DNA from: an uncultured Spirochaetales bacterium | GTDB taxonomy: Bacteria > Spirochaetota > Spirochaetia > JAFGXN01 | Reading direction: 5' to 3' | NCBI GenBank assembly: GCA_949289575.1 | Contig: CASEOG010000003.1 | Coordinates: 248,001-312,000, forward strand | Length of the DNA stretch: 64,000 nt | Shown here: one piece after another, positions 24,407-32,814 of the stretch | How positions within the stretch are numbered: position 1 is the stretch's first letter | How the letters are laid out: every line of letters begins with the position of its first letter | Notes under the pieces: model-generated | Told to the model about the DNA's origin: nothing | Seen by the model: the letters and a program-made list of their open reading frames with translations, nothing else | Database searches by the model: none | Translations under genes and position numbers: made by a program

Positions 24407-25576
24407 ATGGAATGGATTTTATTTGCCGCATTAATGCTGTTTTTCGTCACGACAATTCTGTTCGGCGTGATGTGGATTGTTTCCCGCAAACCGAAAGAAA
24501 ATGACCGGATTCTGACCGAGTCGGTCGAAATGCTGAAGGCAGAAATGGTTCGCCGGCAGGAAGAGCTCTCCCGTCTTCAGCAGGAAAAGGCCCAAACCGA
24601 AGCGGCCGCCTTCGAGCTGCGTGCGCAGGTTGCCGCCGAGCGCAGCCGCAACGAAGCGCTTTCGCTGCAGATGACCGAACTCAACAAACAGATTTCGGCA
24701 TACCGGGCCGATGAAAAATCACGCGATGCCCAAACTGATGCCCAAATCAGCGAACTGAAAACCGCTACCCGTGTCCTTCACGACGAAAAGGAACGGCTTC
24801 AGGCCGAAGAACGGGAACGTCTGCGCATTGCCGAAGAAAACCGTTCACGCTTGTGGAAAGATCACGAAACCATCGTTCAGGCACGTCTGCGCGACATCTG
24901 CAAAAACCCCGCCTACGCCTACCCTGTCTGGAGCAACGACGATCTTCCGGAAGCGTTCATCAAATTCAAACCCGACTTTCTTGTCGAATTCCGCGACCAG
25001 TATATTCTTTTCGATGCCAAAAAAAGCGACGGCAAAAATCCGAACACCTACATCAAGGGACAGGTCGAAAAAACAGTCGAAAAGATCAAAGAGAACGGTC
25101 TGGAAAATCTGATTTTCCGTATCATTGTTCTGGTTGTACCCCGTCCCACTGTTGCCGAGCTGAAACCGCTCGTTCACTTTCAGGACGGATTTACTTTTTT
25201 CGTTGTTTCCGAAGAGAGTCTCGAGCCGCTGATTGCTTCCTTTAAGGAGATCGAAAAATATACCGTTGCCGAACAGTACGATCCGGCCGACCGCGAAAAA
25301 ATCATCAACCTGATCGCGCTGTTCGATACGCACATCCGCAAGCAGAATGCCGTCAATCTGCTCACCGCGGCTCAGGGGCTGACCGTCCTGAGCGAAAAAA
25401 ACCGGCTTCCCGGCGATATCTATGATGACGTGGAAAACCGCCGCCGTCAGATCCGCTACAAAGGCTTCGGCGAAAGCGATATGAAAAAACTGATGAGTGA
25501 CCCGATCCACGAAATCGAAGCACTCCGCCAACTGGTCCAGCGGCACTCTCCGGAAGAACCGGTAAAAGACAACTGA
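24407..25576 (+). CDS. rmuC: RmuC-family DNA recombination protein
   Basis: 389 residues from MEWILF; GGAGAGG precedes this ATG, and the extra ten codons of the longer frame have no ribosome-binding site. N-terminal membrane helix (about 4-25), long coiled coil (about 35-150), then the RmuC nuclease-like domain with KPDFLVEFRDQYILFDAKKS, whose D...DAK fits a PD-(D/E)XK core. RmuC limits inversion events at short repeats in E. coli; biochemistry is poorly known. It is followed after 34 nt by a strong hairpin. Confidence 0.85.
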   Translation: MEWILFAALMLFFVTTILFGVMWIVSRKPKENDRILTESVEMLKAEMVRRQEELSRLQQEKAQTEAAAFELRAQVAAERSRNEALSLQMTELNKQISAYRADEKSRDAQTDAQISELKTATRVLHDEKERLQAEERERLRIAEENRSRLWKDHETIVQARLRDICKNPAYAYPVWSNDDLPEAFIKFKPDFLVEFRDQYILFDAKKSDGKNPNTYIKGQVEKTVEKIKENGLENLIFRIIVLVVPRPTVAELKPLVHFQDGFTFFVVSEESLEPLIASFKEIEKYTVAEQYDPADREKIINLIALFDTHIRKQNAVNLLTAAQGLTVLSEKNRLPGDIYDDVENRRRQIRYKGFGESDMKKLMSDPIHEIEALRQLVQRHSPEEPVKDN

Positions 25577-25610
25577 AAACCGGCCGTAGGCGGCGGCTTT
25601 CCGGCCGGCA

Positions 25611-25640
25611 TACCGGCCCCGGCAGCAGCCGGGGCCGGTA
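25611..25640. terminator. GC-rich 13-bp hairpin between convergent genes
   Basis: TACCGGCCCCGGC, loop AGCA, then the exact complement GCCGGGGCCGGTA. It lies between the ends of rmuC and the convergent lipoprotein gene. No U-tract follows on either strand, so it may block or stabilise 3' ends rather than act as a classical terminator. Confidence 0.5.
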
Positions 25641-25647
25641 ACCGCCG

Positions 25648-26451
25648 TTACGGAGTTTCCGCCGGAGCTTTTACGGTAAACAAATTGGTTACCGAAATAG
25701 TCGTATAGCCGTAATAGTTGGTATCGGGATAATCTTTCCCGTCATTCGGATACCTGACATATCCGACCGCATAATATTCTCCCGGGTCAATTTGCCAGGA
25801 AATATCGGGCCAGGCCTTAAAAAGAACCTCTTCCGACTCAGAAACCCATGCTTCCGGATCGGCCTTTTGTTCTTCGGTCGCATTATTCCATGTTTCGGCG
25901 AGGATATAATAATAATCTACATACGGAATTTCTTCGGGAGAATAATTGAGGATAGCCGGAGGTGCGGGAGGCTCTTCGTCCTGTGCCCAAGACGTTTTTG
26001 ACAGCCTGTCCAGCCGGTAATGCGGTTTTGGGGACGCTTCTATATAAAAATTAATCGTCATAGACCATTCCGGCATATCTTTGGGAATATATTTGATTTG
26101 ATAACTCCCCCAATCGGGAATCGGAATTTTGATGTCATCAATTTTTTTATAATTGGAAACGCAGCTGCAATCCCGATAATATTCGATAAAAAACTGATCC
26201 TCTCCGACTTCCCAACGTTCCGCGAGCGGATTGGACGCCACCAGTTTAAAACTCATCTCCGGGCGGGCTAAAATCGCATCCAGACTCTCTCCGTACTCCA
26301 AAATGCAATCATTCCCCATCGGCAGCATAGAAGTTATTTCTCCGTTACTCATCTGGAAATAGTAGCCGTTAACCTCCTTTTGCCAGCAGGAAGAAAGCAG
26401 CAGTCCCGACAAAACCGCAGCGACCGTCACCAAATGAATTTTTTTCATCAT
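25648..26451 (-). CDS. Lipoprotein of unknown function
   Basis: 267 residues. Lipobox LLLSSC (Cys about residue 22). The mature part is rich in Tyr, Trp and Pro, with a PPAPPAIL linker in the middle and predicted beta strands throughout, as in Ig-like extracellular domains. Family not recognised. It starts with two ATG codons in tandem; ACGGAGGT is well placed for the first. Its promoter and leader are ordinary. Confidence 0.78.
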   Translation of the reverse strand: MMKKIHLVTVAAVLSGLLLSSCWQKEVNGYYFQMSNGEITSMLPMGNDCILEYGESLDAILARPEMSFKLVASNPLAERWEVGEDQFFIEYYRDCSCVSNYKKIDDIKIPIPDWGSYQIKYIPKDMPEWSMTINFYIEASPKPHYRLDRLSKTSWAQDEEPPAPPAILNYSPEEIPYVDYYYILAETWNNATEEQKADPEAWVSESEEVLFKAWPDISWQIDPGEYYAVGYVRYPNDGKDYPDTNYYGYTTISVTNLFTVKAPAETP

Positions 26452-26481
26452 ACAGTTACCTCCGTTCTCTTTTCTTTCTTA

Positions 26482-26510
26482 AGAATACTGCATTTTTCTC
26501 AAAAAATCAA
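26482..26510 (-). promoter_or_regulatory. Promoter of the 267-residue lipoprotein gene
   Basis: Minus strand: TTGATT (26510-26505), 17-nt spacer, TATTCT (26487-26482). Leader about 25 nt with a good Shine-Dalgarno. Confidence 0.6.
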
Positions 26511-26575
26511 ATTAAATTTTATTAATTAAAACCTAAAAATTTTCTTTATGAAGAGACCGGATAAATTCCGGCGGT

Positions 26576-27238
26576 TTAAAAGGCGTAAATCCGGATTCCG
26601 CCGCCGAAAAGGAAATTGCCCATGACGCCGTCGTTAAAAATGTAGGCGCCGCTCAAAAAAACGCCGGCATAGCGGCTGAAACGGTATCCGAAATCGGCCA
26701 TCAGTGCGGCTACGGGAGCCCCCGCCGTTGCCTGTATCCGGTCGCCGGTTTGCGAAAAATCGAGCCCCGTATTTTTGTTTTCCGAGAGACGGGTATCCGA
26801 TGCCGCCCACGCATAACCGAACAGTCCGTAAATCCCGAAAAAGATGGAACGGTCTTCCGGAAATTCGAAGCGGTGTCCGATACTGAAATTCAGTGACGGC
26901 ACATGCTTGTCAATCAGAAACGTCAGCATCGTATCCGTCCCGCTGCGCTCGTCGACGACGGAACAGAGCATATTGACCGACCCGAAATACGAAAAGAAAA
27001 CCCCCGTTTCCAGAACGCCCGACGCCTTTCCGGCATCCCAAATATCGAAACCGATTTTCGGATGAATCCAGAAGCCGCCGCAGTAGGGAGGTCCGTCTTC
27101 CTGTCCGACACCGTTTCCGAGAGCCGGTGCCGCATCGACCGAAAAATGAAGAAATTCGGGAACGGAGAGGCTCTGTGCTCCGACCGTTCCCGTCAAACCG
27201 ATCGCCAGTATCCATATCAGTAATGAGGTTTTTTTCAT
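26576..27238 (-). CDS. Outer-membrane beta-barrel protein
   Basis: 220 residues. Signal peptide with cleavage after VGA-Q (about residue 21). The mature part alternates polar and hydrophobic residues with many Gly and Tyr/Phe, for example IFFGIYGLFGYAW and GNFLFGGGIRIYAF, and ends in Phe as barrels do. About eight strands fit, as in OmpA/OmpX-like or opacity proteins. Function unknown. The ATG overlaps the stop of the small gene upstream. Confidence 0.75.
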   Translation of the reverse strand: MKKTSLLIWILAIGLTGTVGAQSLSVPEFLHFSVDAAPALGNGVGQEDGPPYCGGFWIHPKIGFDIWDAGKASGVLETGVFFSYFGSVNMLCSVVDERSGTDTMLTFLIDKHVPSLNFSIGHRFEFPEDRSIFFGIYGLFGYAWAASDTRLSENKNTGLDFSQTGDRIQATAGAPVAALMADFGYRFSRYAGVFLSGAYIFNDGVMGNFLFGGGIRIYAF

Positions 27239-27495
27239 TGTGCATCTCCTGTCTGCGGCCGGACACAGTCCGGATCTTCGAAATCCTGAAAGCCGTTGCG
27301 GTCATTGGAAATCAGCTTCAGGCTGTTGCGCAAATAGGTGGTCATTGTTGCCGCATGATTGTCGTTGCGCGGATAAAAGCGGTGGATTTCCAAAGCGGTT
27401 ATAGGTCTGAAAAGCGTAAAACGTGAGCCCGCCGCCGAGGGAATACCCCAAAAGAGCTTTCCGGCCGGCATCGATCCGGTACGCCTTTTCCGCAT
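27235..27495 (-). CDS. Small protein of unknown function
   Basis: 86 residues from MRKRRTGSM; a TTG four codons upstream is an alternative start. No signal peptide or known motif. Support for a real gene: a promoter (CGGACA-17-TATAAT) lies just upstream, the stop overlaps the ATG of the barrel gene (ATGA), and no other frame explains the interval. The content (PAGKLFWGIPSAAGSRF, TTYLRNSLKLISNDRN) reads like part of a larger fold, so it could be a remnant. Confidence 0.5.
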   Translation of the reverse strand: MRKRRTGSMPAGKLFWGIPSAAGSRFTLFRPITALEIHRFYPRNDNHAATMTTYLRNSLKLISNDRNGFQDFEDPDCVRPQTGDAQ

Positions 27496-27519
27496 CGGGA
27501 ACAATTCTTTCTTTTCCGA

Positions 27520-27548
27520 ATTATAAAACAGCCCCGTCTTTTTGTCCG
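27520..27548 (-). promoter_or_regulatory. Promoter of the small gene and barrel gene
   Basis: Minus strand: CGGACA (27548-27543), 17-nt spacer, perfect TATAAT (27525-27520). Divergent from the fumarase promoter about 65 bp away. Confidence 0.55.
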
Positions 27549-27610
27549 TGACAATCTTCCGAAAACGGAATCTCGCTGTCAAAAACGGTGGATTTTTTCG
27601 AAAAAATCGA

Positions 27611-27616
27611 TATAAT
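27611..27616 (+). promoter_or_regulatory. -10 box of the fumarase gene, leaderless type
   Basis: Perfect TATAAT with 7 nt (GGAAAAT) to ATG at 27624. The -35 region (TGGATT at 16 nt) is weak. A 16-nt perfect palindrome CGATTTTTTCGAAAAAATCG-like element (GATTTTTTCGAAAAAATC, 27593-27610) abuts the -10 and could be an operator. Confidence 0.6.
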
Positions 27617-27623
27617 GGAAAAT

Positions 27624-29000
27624 ATGAGTGAAATGAGAGAAGAAAAAGATTCAATGGGCGTCATGTACGTCCCTTCCGAAACATATTACGGTGCCCAGAC
27701 AGCCCGTGCCTTGGAAAATTTCGAGATTTCCGACAGACGCATTCCGCGGCCGTTTTTGAAAGCGATGGCGCAAATCAAAAAAGCGGCGGCTCTCGTCCAC
27801 GGAGAATTGGGCATTCTGCCGGCGGAAACGGTCTCCGCCGTTGCCGCTGCCTGCGACGAAATTGTCGACGGAAAACTCGACGGGAATTTTCCGCTCGATG
27901 TTTACCAGACCGGTTCCGGAACCAGCTGGAATATGAATGTGAACGAAGTCATTGCCAACCGGGCCAACGAAAAACTGGGTGCCGGAAAAGGCGCCAAATC
28001 GCCTGTTCACCCGAACGACACCGTCAACCGCGGACAGTCGTCGAACGACGTCATTCCGGCGGCCATGAACGTTGCCGCCGCCTGCGAAACGCTCAAACTC
28101 ATCGAGGCCCTTCAAACCCTTTCGGCAGCCTTCCGTGCCAAATCGGAAGAGTTTGCCGATGTGTACAAAATCGGCCGCACTCATTTGCAGGATGCCGTGC
28201 CGATGACACTCGGTCAGGAGTTCTCCGCGTTTGCCTGCCAGACAGCCGAAGGCGTCGAAGCGCTGAAAGCGGTTCTGCCCCGCGTAACCAAACTGGCACT
28301 CGGCGGAACGGCCATCGGCACCGGGATGAACTGCGACCCGCGCATGCCGAAAGCCGCGGCCGGCCGCCTTGCCGAATGGACCGGACTGCCGTTCGAACCG
28401 GCCCCCAACTATTTCGAAGCGATTTCCGCACGCGATTCGATTGTCGCCCTGTCGGGTGTTTTGAACGGAATCGCCGTTTCGCTGATGAAAATCGCCAACG
28501 ACCTGCGGCTGCTGGCCTCCGGTCCGCGCTGCGGTCTGGCCGAAATCGAACTGCCGTCGCTGCAGCCGGGAAGCTCCATTATGCCCGGAAAAGTGAATCC
28601 GGTCATTCCCGAATGCATGATCCAGGTCTGCGCTGCCGTCATGGGAAAACATCTGACGGTCACCATCGGCGGACAGAACGGGCCGCTCCAGCTGAACATG
28701 ATGATGCCGCTGATGGCTCACGAAATTCTGGAATCGCTCTCGCTGCTGACCAACGCCTCTCTCGGAATGGCCGAAAAATGTGTCAAAGGCATCAAAGCCG
28801 ACCGGGAACAGTGCCGCAATCAGATCGAATGGTCGCTGGCCATGGTCACTCCGCTGGCATTAAAGGTCGGCTACGACAAAGCGGCTCAGATTGCCTACGC
28901 CGCTTACCGTGAACGGATTACCGTCCGCGAGGCTGCCCGCAGAATGACCGGGATTCCGGAGGAAGAACTGGACCGTCTGCTCAATCCCGAACAGAAGTAG
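27624..29000 (+). CDS. fumC: Class II fumarase / aspartase superfamily enzyme, probably fumarate hydratase
   Basis: 458 residues from MSEMREE; the 12 codons further upstream lie ahead of or across the -10 box. Family signatures: TGSGTSWNMNVNEVIANRA, RTHLQDAVPMTLGQE and the catalytic loop GSSIMPGKVNP. SGPRCGLAEIELP and KVGYDKAAQIA match FumC. GSSIMPGKVNPVIPE and GGQNGPLQLNMMMP lean towards aspartate ammonia-lyase, so aspartase activity is a real alternative. Both enzymes add or remove a group across fumarate. The dGTPase-like gene follows after 14 nt on the same strand. Confidence 0.85.
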   Translation: MSEMREEKDSMGVMYVPSETYYGAQTARALENFEISDRRIPRPFLKAMAQIKKAAALVHGELGILPAETVSAVAAACDEIVDGKLDGNFPLDVYQTGSGTSWNMNVNEVIANRANEKLGAGKGAKSPVHPNDTVNRGQSSNDVIPAAMNVAAACETLKLIEALQTLSAAFRAKSEEFADVYKIGRTHLQDAVPMTLGQEFSAFACQTAEGVEALKAVLPRVTKLALGGTAIGTGMNCDPRMPKAAAGRLAEWTGLPFEPAPNYFEAISARDSIVALSGVLNGIAVSLMKIANDLRLLASGPRCGLAEIELPSLQPGSSIMPGKVNPVIPECMIQVCAAVMGKHLTVTIGGQNGPLQLNMMMPLMAHEILESLSLLTNASLGMAEKCVKGIKADREQCRNQIEWSLAMVTPLALKVGYDKAAQIAYAAYRERITVREAARRMTGIPEEELDRLLNPEQK

Positions 29001-29014
29001 GAATCCGGAAAGAT

Positions 29015-30133
29015 ATGGCGTCGTCCAATCTCTTTTTCCACAATCCGCTCGACTCCGCTCTTCTGAAATCGCGCCGCTCGGTCAAACCGGGAGAAAAAAG
29101 CGATCCCCGCGGCAACTATTTCCGCGACGTGACCGCCATTATTCACTCTTATCCGTTTCGCCGTCTCAAGCACAAAACACAGGTCTTTTATGCTCCGAAA
29201 AACGATCACATCTGCACCCGCATCGAACATGTGATGCACGTGGCTTCGATTGCCTCCACAATCTGCCGGGCACTCGATCTGAACAGCGACCTGGCGTGGG
29301 CCATCGGTTTGGGACACGATTTGGGACATACGCCGTTCGGTCATCTGGGCGAACGGATTCTCTCTTCGCTTTCGGGGAAGAAATTTTCCCACGAGCTTTA
29401 TTCTCTGAAAACGGTCGACTGCCTGACGATGTACGGAAAAGGCCTCAATCTGACTTATGCCGTGCGCGACGGAATTGTCAACCACTGCGGCGAACGGTTC
29501 GAACAGTCGCTGAGACCCGATTTTACGGTTCGTAAATTGGAAGAGATTACCGACCGCGGCTGTCTGCCGGCCACATGGGAAGGCATTGCCGTCCGATTCT
29601 CCGATAAAATCGCCTATCTCGGACGGGATTTCGAAGACGCCTGCCATCTGCAGTTAACGACCGCCGACAGCCTGCCGCCGGCGGCCGCGCGCGTTTTGGG
29701 AACTACCAACGCCCAGATGATCAACACAATGGTTTGCGACATTATCGAAACCTCTCTCCAAACGGGAGAAATCGGCTTCTCCGATCCGGTTTACGAAGCG
29801 ATGCAGATGCTGGTTCGGTTCAATTACGAACAAATTTACCGCAATCCGAAAATGACCGCTTATCACGACAATTTCGAACGGATTTTAACGACAATTTACG
29901 ATTATCTGCTGAACCTGATGCAAAAATACGGACGGGACTCTGCCCGGTATACCGAAGAACCCAATTCGCTTGCCGCCCACTTTGCCGACTATTTGCAAAA
30001 AATGGCGGAATATTACACCGGAAAACCGGATGATGAAGCTGCTTTCGACTATCTCGCGGGGATGACCGACGATTACGCTATCGACTGTGTTTCCGAAATC
30101 ATGTTGCCGAAAAGTTTTCAGATTAAATTTTGA
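29015..30133 (+). CDS. dgt: dGTP triphosphohydrolase-like HD-domain protein
   Basis: 372 residues. The HD metal site is complete: His72 in RIEHVMHVASIA, HD at 101-102 in LGHDLGHTPFGHLGE, and a later Asp in FSDKIAYLGRD. RRLKHKTQVF near residues 49-58 is characteristic of dNTPase family members. These enzymes hydrolyse dGTP, or other dNTPs, to nucleoside and triphosphate and help set dNTP pools. It follows the fumarase gene by 14 nt with GGAAAG as ribosome-binding site, so it is probably read from the fumarase promoter. Confidence 0.88.
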   Translation: MASSNLFFHNPLDSALLKSRRSVKPGEKSDPRGNYFRDVTAIIHSYPFRRLKHKTQVFYAPKNDHICTRIEHVMHVASIASTICRALDLNSDLAWAIGLGHDLGHTPFGHLGERILSSLSGKKFSHELYSLKTVDCLTMYGKGLNLTYAVRDGIVNHCGERFEQSLRPDFTVRKLEEITDRGCLPATWEGIAVRFSDKIAYLGRDFEDACHLQLTTADSLPPAAARVLGTTNAQMINTMVCDIIETSLQTGEIGFSDPVYEAMQMLVRFNYEQIYRNPKMTAYHDNFERILTTIYDYLLNLMQKYGRDSARYTEEPNSLAAHFADYLQKMAEYYTGKPDDEAAFDYLAGMTDDYAIDCVSEIMLPKSFQIKF

Positions 30134-30216
30134 GATTCTGTTTCCCGATTTCGGGATTCTTGCCGTTATTTAGAGATTAAATTTCCATTAAAATTTAAGA
30201 AGTGTACAAAAAATTA

Positions 30217-30245
30217 TTGATATTTTTTTCCCCTGAGTCTATACT
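30217..30245 (+). promoter_or_regulatory. Promoter of the acidic Ala/Val/Glu lipoprotein gene
   Basis: TTGATA (30217-30222), 17-nt spacer, TATACT (30240-30245). Transcription should begin near 30252, only a few nt before a perfect stem-loop. Confidence 0.7.
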
Positions 30246-30257
30246 GATTCTCAGATG

Positions 30258-30280
30258 TGCAGAAAAATAACTTTTCTGCA
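30258..30280 (+). promoter_or_regulatory. 5'-terminal mRNA stem-loop
   Basis: TGCAGAAAA, loop ATAAC, TTTTCTGCA: a perfect 9-bp stem beginning about 6 nt from the predicted mRNA start and ending about 4 nt before an ACGGAGGT ribosome-binding site. This is the placement of 5' stabilisers such as that of ompA mRNA. Confidence 0.65.
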
Positions 30281-30297
30281 TTACGGAGGTAAATAAG

Positions 30298-30555
30298 ATG
30301 AAAAAAACCGGTATTTTGTTCATTACGGCTCTGCTGTTTGTTTCCATGGCTTTTATCGGATGCAAAAAATCCGAAGCTGCCGCAACGGAAGAAACTGTTG
30401 TCCAGGAAGAAACAGTAGTCGAACCGGCTGTCGAAGAAGCAGTCGTTGCCGATGAAGCTGCCGTTGCCGTTGTCGACGAAGCTGCTGCCGTTGTCGAAGA
30501 AGCTGCTGCCGATGCTGTTGCTGCCGACGAAGAAGCTGCCGTTGTTGCCGAATAA
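30298..30555 (+). CDS. Small acidic low-complexity lipoprotein
   Basis: 85 residues. Lipobox AFIGC with Cys22. After CKKSEAAAT the mature chain is almost only Ala, Val, Glu and Asp, in loose repeats such as VVEPAVEEAVVADEAA. A strong promoter, a leader hairpin, a good ribosome-binding site and a strong terminator suggest high expression. It resembles abundant small envelope lipoproteins in size, but lacks the heptad pattern of Lpp, so the comparison is functional guesswork. It is monocistronic. Confidence 0.8.
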   Translation: MKKTGILFITALLFVSMAFIGCKKSEAAATEETVVQEETVVEPAVEEAVVADEAAVAVVDEAAAVVEEAAADAVAADEEAAVVAE

Positions 30556-30571
30556 TTTTCCGGCACACGAC

Positions 30572-30603
30572 AAAAAAAGGACGCTTTCGGGCGTCCTTTT
30601 TTT
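30572..30603. terminator. Bidirectional rho-independent terminator
   Basis: A7, stem GGACGC, loop TTTCGG, GCGTCC, T7. Works in both directions: it ends the acidic lipoprotein gene (+) and the 30.6-40.3 kb operon (-). Confidence 0.9.
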
Positions 30604-30622
30604 ATGCCCTAACGGACTCTGT

Positions 30623-31666
30623 TTACGGATAGAGCGCATACTTTAAAAACAGAGCTTGTATACCGATTTCAGCAGACAGCAACAGCTCTCTGTCCGATTT
30701 TATATAAGAAAATTTTCCGGCAGATTCGGTCTTATAATAAAACATGTTATCTTTGACAAAATAGACCGAACGTAAATAATCAATGCCGTCTTCAATCCAG
30801 AGAATCAGATATTCATTGAATTTCCGGATCGAAACAGCTCCCGGATCACTGTACGGATCTTCCGGCTCTTTCTGCGACCCGCATTGCCGGTAAAAGAATA
30901 CGGAAGAAAAATCGGTTACCGATACCTCCCGACCCGTATAGTCGTATTCAACCAGATCGCCGGCATAAGGATGCTCGGTCGAATACGGCGCCGAAATCGC
31001 CGTGATTCCGACATTCAGCGGGCCGCTTTGCCTTTCGGTCTCGAGACCGGCCAACCGGTAAACATAGACGCTTTCTTCATCGGCACAAAACAAATCTTCG
31101 GACTCCAAATCAGTGATAATCCGCGACTCCCGTGTCGATAAATCCGCGGAAATCAGTTTCCCGCCGGAAGTGTAAAAAATTCGGGCGTTGATGTAAATCA
31201 CTTTATCGTCCCAACCGATACCGCCGCCTTCCTGTTCGGAAATCGACGAATAAGTCACCCGGCCGTCTCTTTTGTAGACAAAAACCAGCCGGCTTTCTTC
31301 CTCATCCGCAGCGGCTTCTTTGTAAACGAGAACCGTCCCTTTCCCGTCACTGTCAAAATAGAGTTTGACAATTTTCGACGTCAGAAAACGGGCATCCACA
31401 CCGGCTGTCATCTCCGCCGTTTCGTCGGCAAGGCGGTTATCTTCGGTAATAGCGTAAACGGTCGACCCCGAAAGAACATAACTTTTTCCCGTATACGGAT
31501 TGCCGGTAAGGGCGAAATCGTTTTCATCCAAAACCGCACCGTCAAGGTCGACAGTGACTTCTCTGACGGGAAGATCTCCGCCGTGCTCTCTCAACGAATC
31601 GTTGCAGGCAGCAGTCGCCAGCAGCAAAAACAGTAATGCCGACCGGACAATCAGACGCCTTTTCAT
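30623..31666 (-). CDS. Lipoprotein, possible beta-propeller
   Basis: 347 residues. Lipobox ATAAC (Cys21). The mature part has repeated short beta patterns ending in aromatic residues (GSTVYAITEDNRL, GGKLISADLSTRESRI, ESVYVYRLAGLE, DNMFYYKTES), as in propeller proteins that read out values; this is inference from pattern. No known family. Last gene of the operon; its start overlaps the stop of the gene upstream by 4 bp. Confidence 0.75.
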   Translation of the reverse strand: MKRRLIVRSALLFLLLATAACNDSLREHGGDLPVREVTVDLDGAVLDENDFALTGNPYTGKSYVLSGSTVYAITEDNRLADETAEMTAGVDARFLTSKIVKLYFDSDGKGTVLVYKEAAADEEESRLVFVYKRDGRVTYSSISEQEGGGIGWDDKVIYINARIFYTSGGKLISADLSTRESRIITDLESEDLFCADEESVYVYRLAGLETERQSGPLNVGITAISAPYSTEHPYAGDLVEYDYTGREVSVTDFSSVFFYRQCGSQKEPEDPYSDPGAVSIRKFNEYLILWIEDGIDYLRSVYFVKDNMFYYKTESAGKFSYIKSDRELLLSAEIGIQALFLKYALYP

Positions 31667-32814
31667 TCCGTTCTCCCCGTCCCTTTATAGGCACCGATAT
31701 TCTCTTCGGGATTTCCGGAATTCAGAAGCGGCGATCCCGGTTTCGGTTCAAAGGCGTACGCGGACGGATCGAAAAAGAGCGGCGCCTTTCCGCCGTCGGG
31801 CGTATCGGCATCGTTACTGCGGCTCAGCAGCACTGCCGCATCTTCTCCCGCAAACAGGTTCTCCGAAAGGGCGCAGTTTTTCAGAGAAACACCGACAGGC
31901 AGAACCGCCGCACCGGAGCCGGCCGGATTTTCCGTAAAGAGAACCGTATCGGTAAACGTGCCTTTTGCTCTGTTTCCGATAATCAGTGCTTTCCCGGCCG
32001 GTACATAAACCGTGCAGCTGTCAAAACTGTATTTCACTTCGGACACCGAATCCAAATCCAATCCGCCGAAAAAGACAACCCGGCTTGCCGAAAAACCGGC
32101 AGCCGATTCTATTGTTTTGGTTGCCGAAAAATCGCCTTTAAACACGGTAAGCCCTTTGCTGCTGCCGGCAATTTTAATCACACTCCAGCCGTAAGCCGCT
32201 CTCGGCATTTCGTATACTCCGGGCGCACACTCAATCCGGCACGACAGATACCGGCTCCGGTTTCCGGCCATAAACACATCTTCGAGATCGTTAAACGGCT
32301 TCTCGGGAGAAAGACCCGCTCCTTCTCCTGCCGGATCGGAAGCCGCCGCATCGGCATAAAAAACCGTATCGGCCGAGAATGAGAGGGCCTCCATTGTATA
32401 TTCGTAAAAATCTTTGTTGTCTTCGGGATAAAACGGATCTTTAAAACGGATGAAATTGTAACCGGCCGGCCATTCCCCGGATGCGGGAATCAGTGCGATT
32501 CTGCGTCCGTCTTCCGAGAAGGTAACCGTAAAAAGAGTTCCCGTCTCTTTCGATTTTTCGGGTGTCACATCCCGACTGCTGTTATACGCCCTGTAGGACC
32601 AGACCGCTTTCCGGATATTTCTTTCGGCCTTCTTCCGGTCGACGGGCAGAGAAGCCGTCAGAATCAGTTTTTCCGTCGGCTCGACGGAAAAGAACCCGAC
32701 GGAAGCCGCATTTTCGGCCGATTCCGGCATTGCCGTCAGAGAAAAGATTTCGGGCCGTTCTTCACACGAAAAAATCCAAAAAACAGTCAAAAAAATCAGC
32801 ATCACTTTTTTCAT
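31663..32814 (-). CDS. Lipoprotein with Ig-like and right-handed-helix-like regions
   Basis: 383 residues from MKKVMLIF; the longer frame adds 14 codons inside the upstream gene, and the ATGA overlap with that gene fixes this start. Lipobox WIFSC (Cys17). The middle has TVFYADAAASDPAGEGAGLSPEKPF, a phrase typical of secreted parallel beta-helix proteins (a list-like opening followed by coils), and the end has PLLNSGNPEENIGAY. It is a paralogue of the 419-residue lipoprotein three genes upstream. Function unknown. Confidence 0.78.
   Translation of the reverse strand: MKKVMLIFLTVFWIFSCEERPEIFSLTAMPESAENAASVGFFSVEPTEKLILTASLPVDRKKAERNIRKAVWSYRAYNSSRDVTPEKSKETGTLFTVTFSEDGRRIALIPASGEWPAGYNFIRFKDPFYPEDNKDFYEYTMEALSFSADTVFYADAAASDPAGEGAGLSPEKPFNDLEDVFMAGNRSRYLSCRIECAPGVYEMPRAAYGWSVIKIAGSSKGLTVFKGDFSATKTIESAAGFSASRVVFFGGLDLDSVSEVKYSFDSCTVYVPAGKALIIGNRAKGTFTDTVLFTENPAGSGAAVLPVGVSLKNCALSENLFAGEDAAVLLSRSNDADTPDGGKAPLFFDPSAYAFEPKPGSPLLNSGNPEENIGAYKGTGRTE

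Noticed and set aside
30134-30216. CCCGATTTCGGG palindrome after the dGTPase gene as terminator
   Set aside because: Five-bp arms with no T tract following; not convincing.
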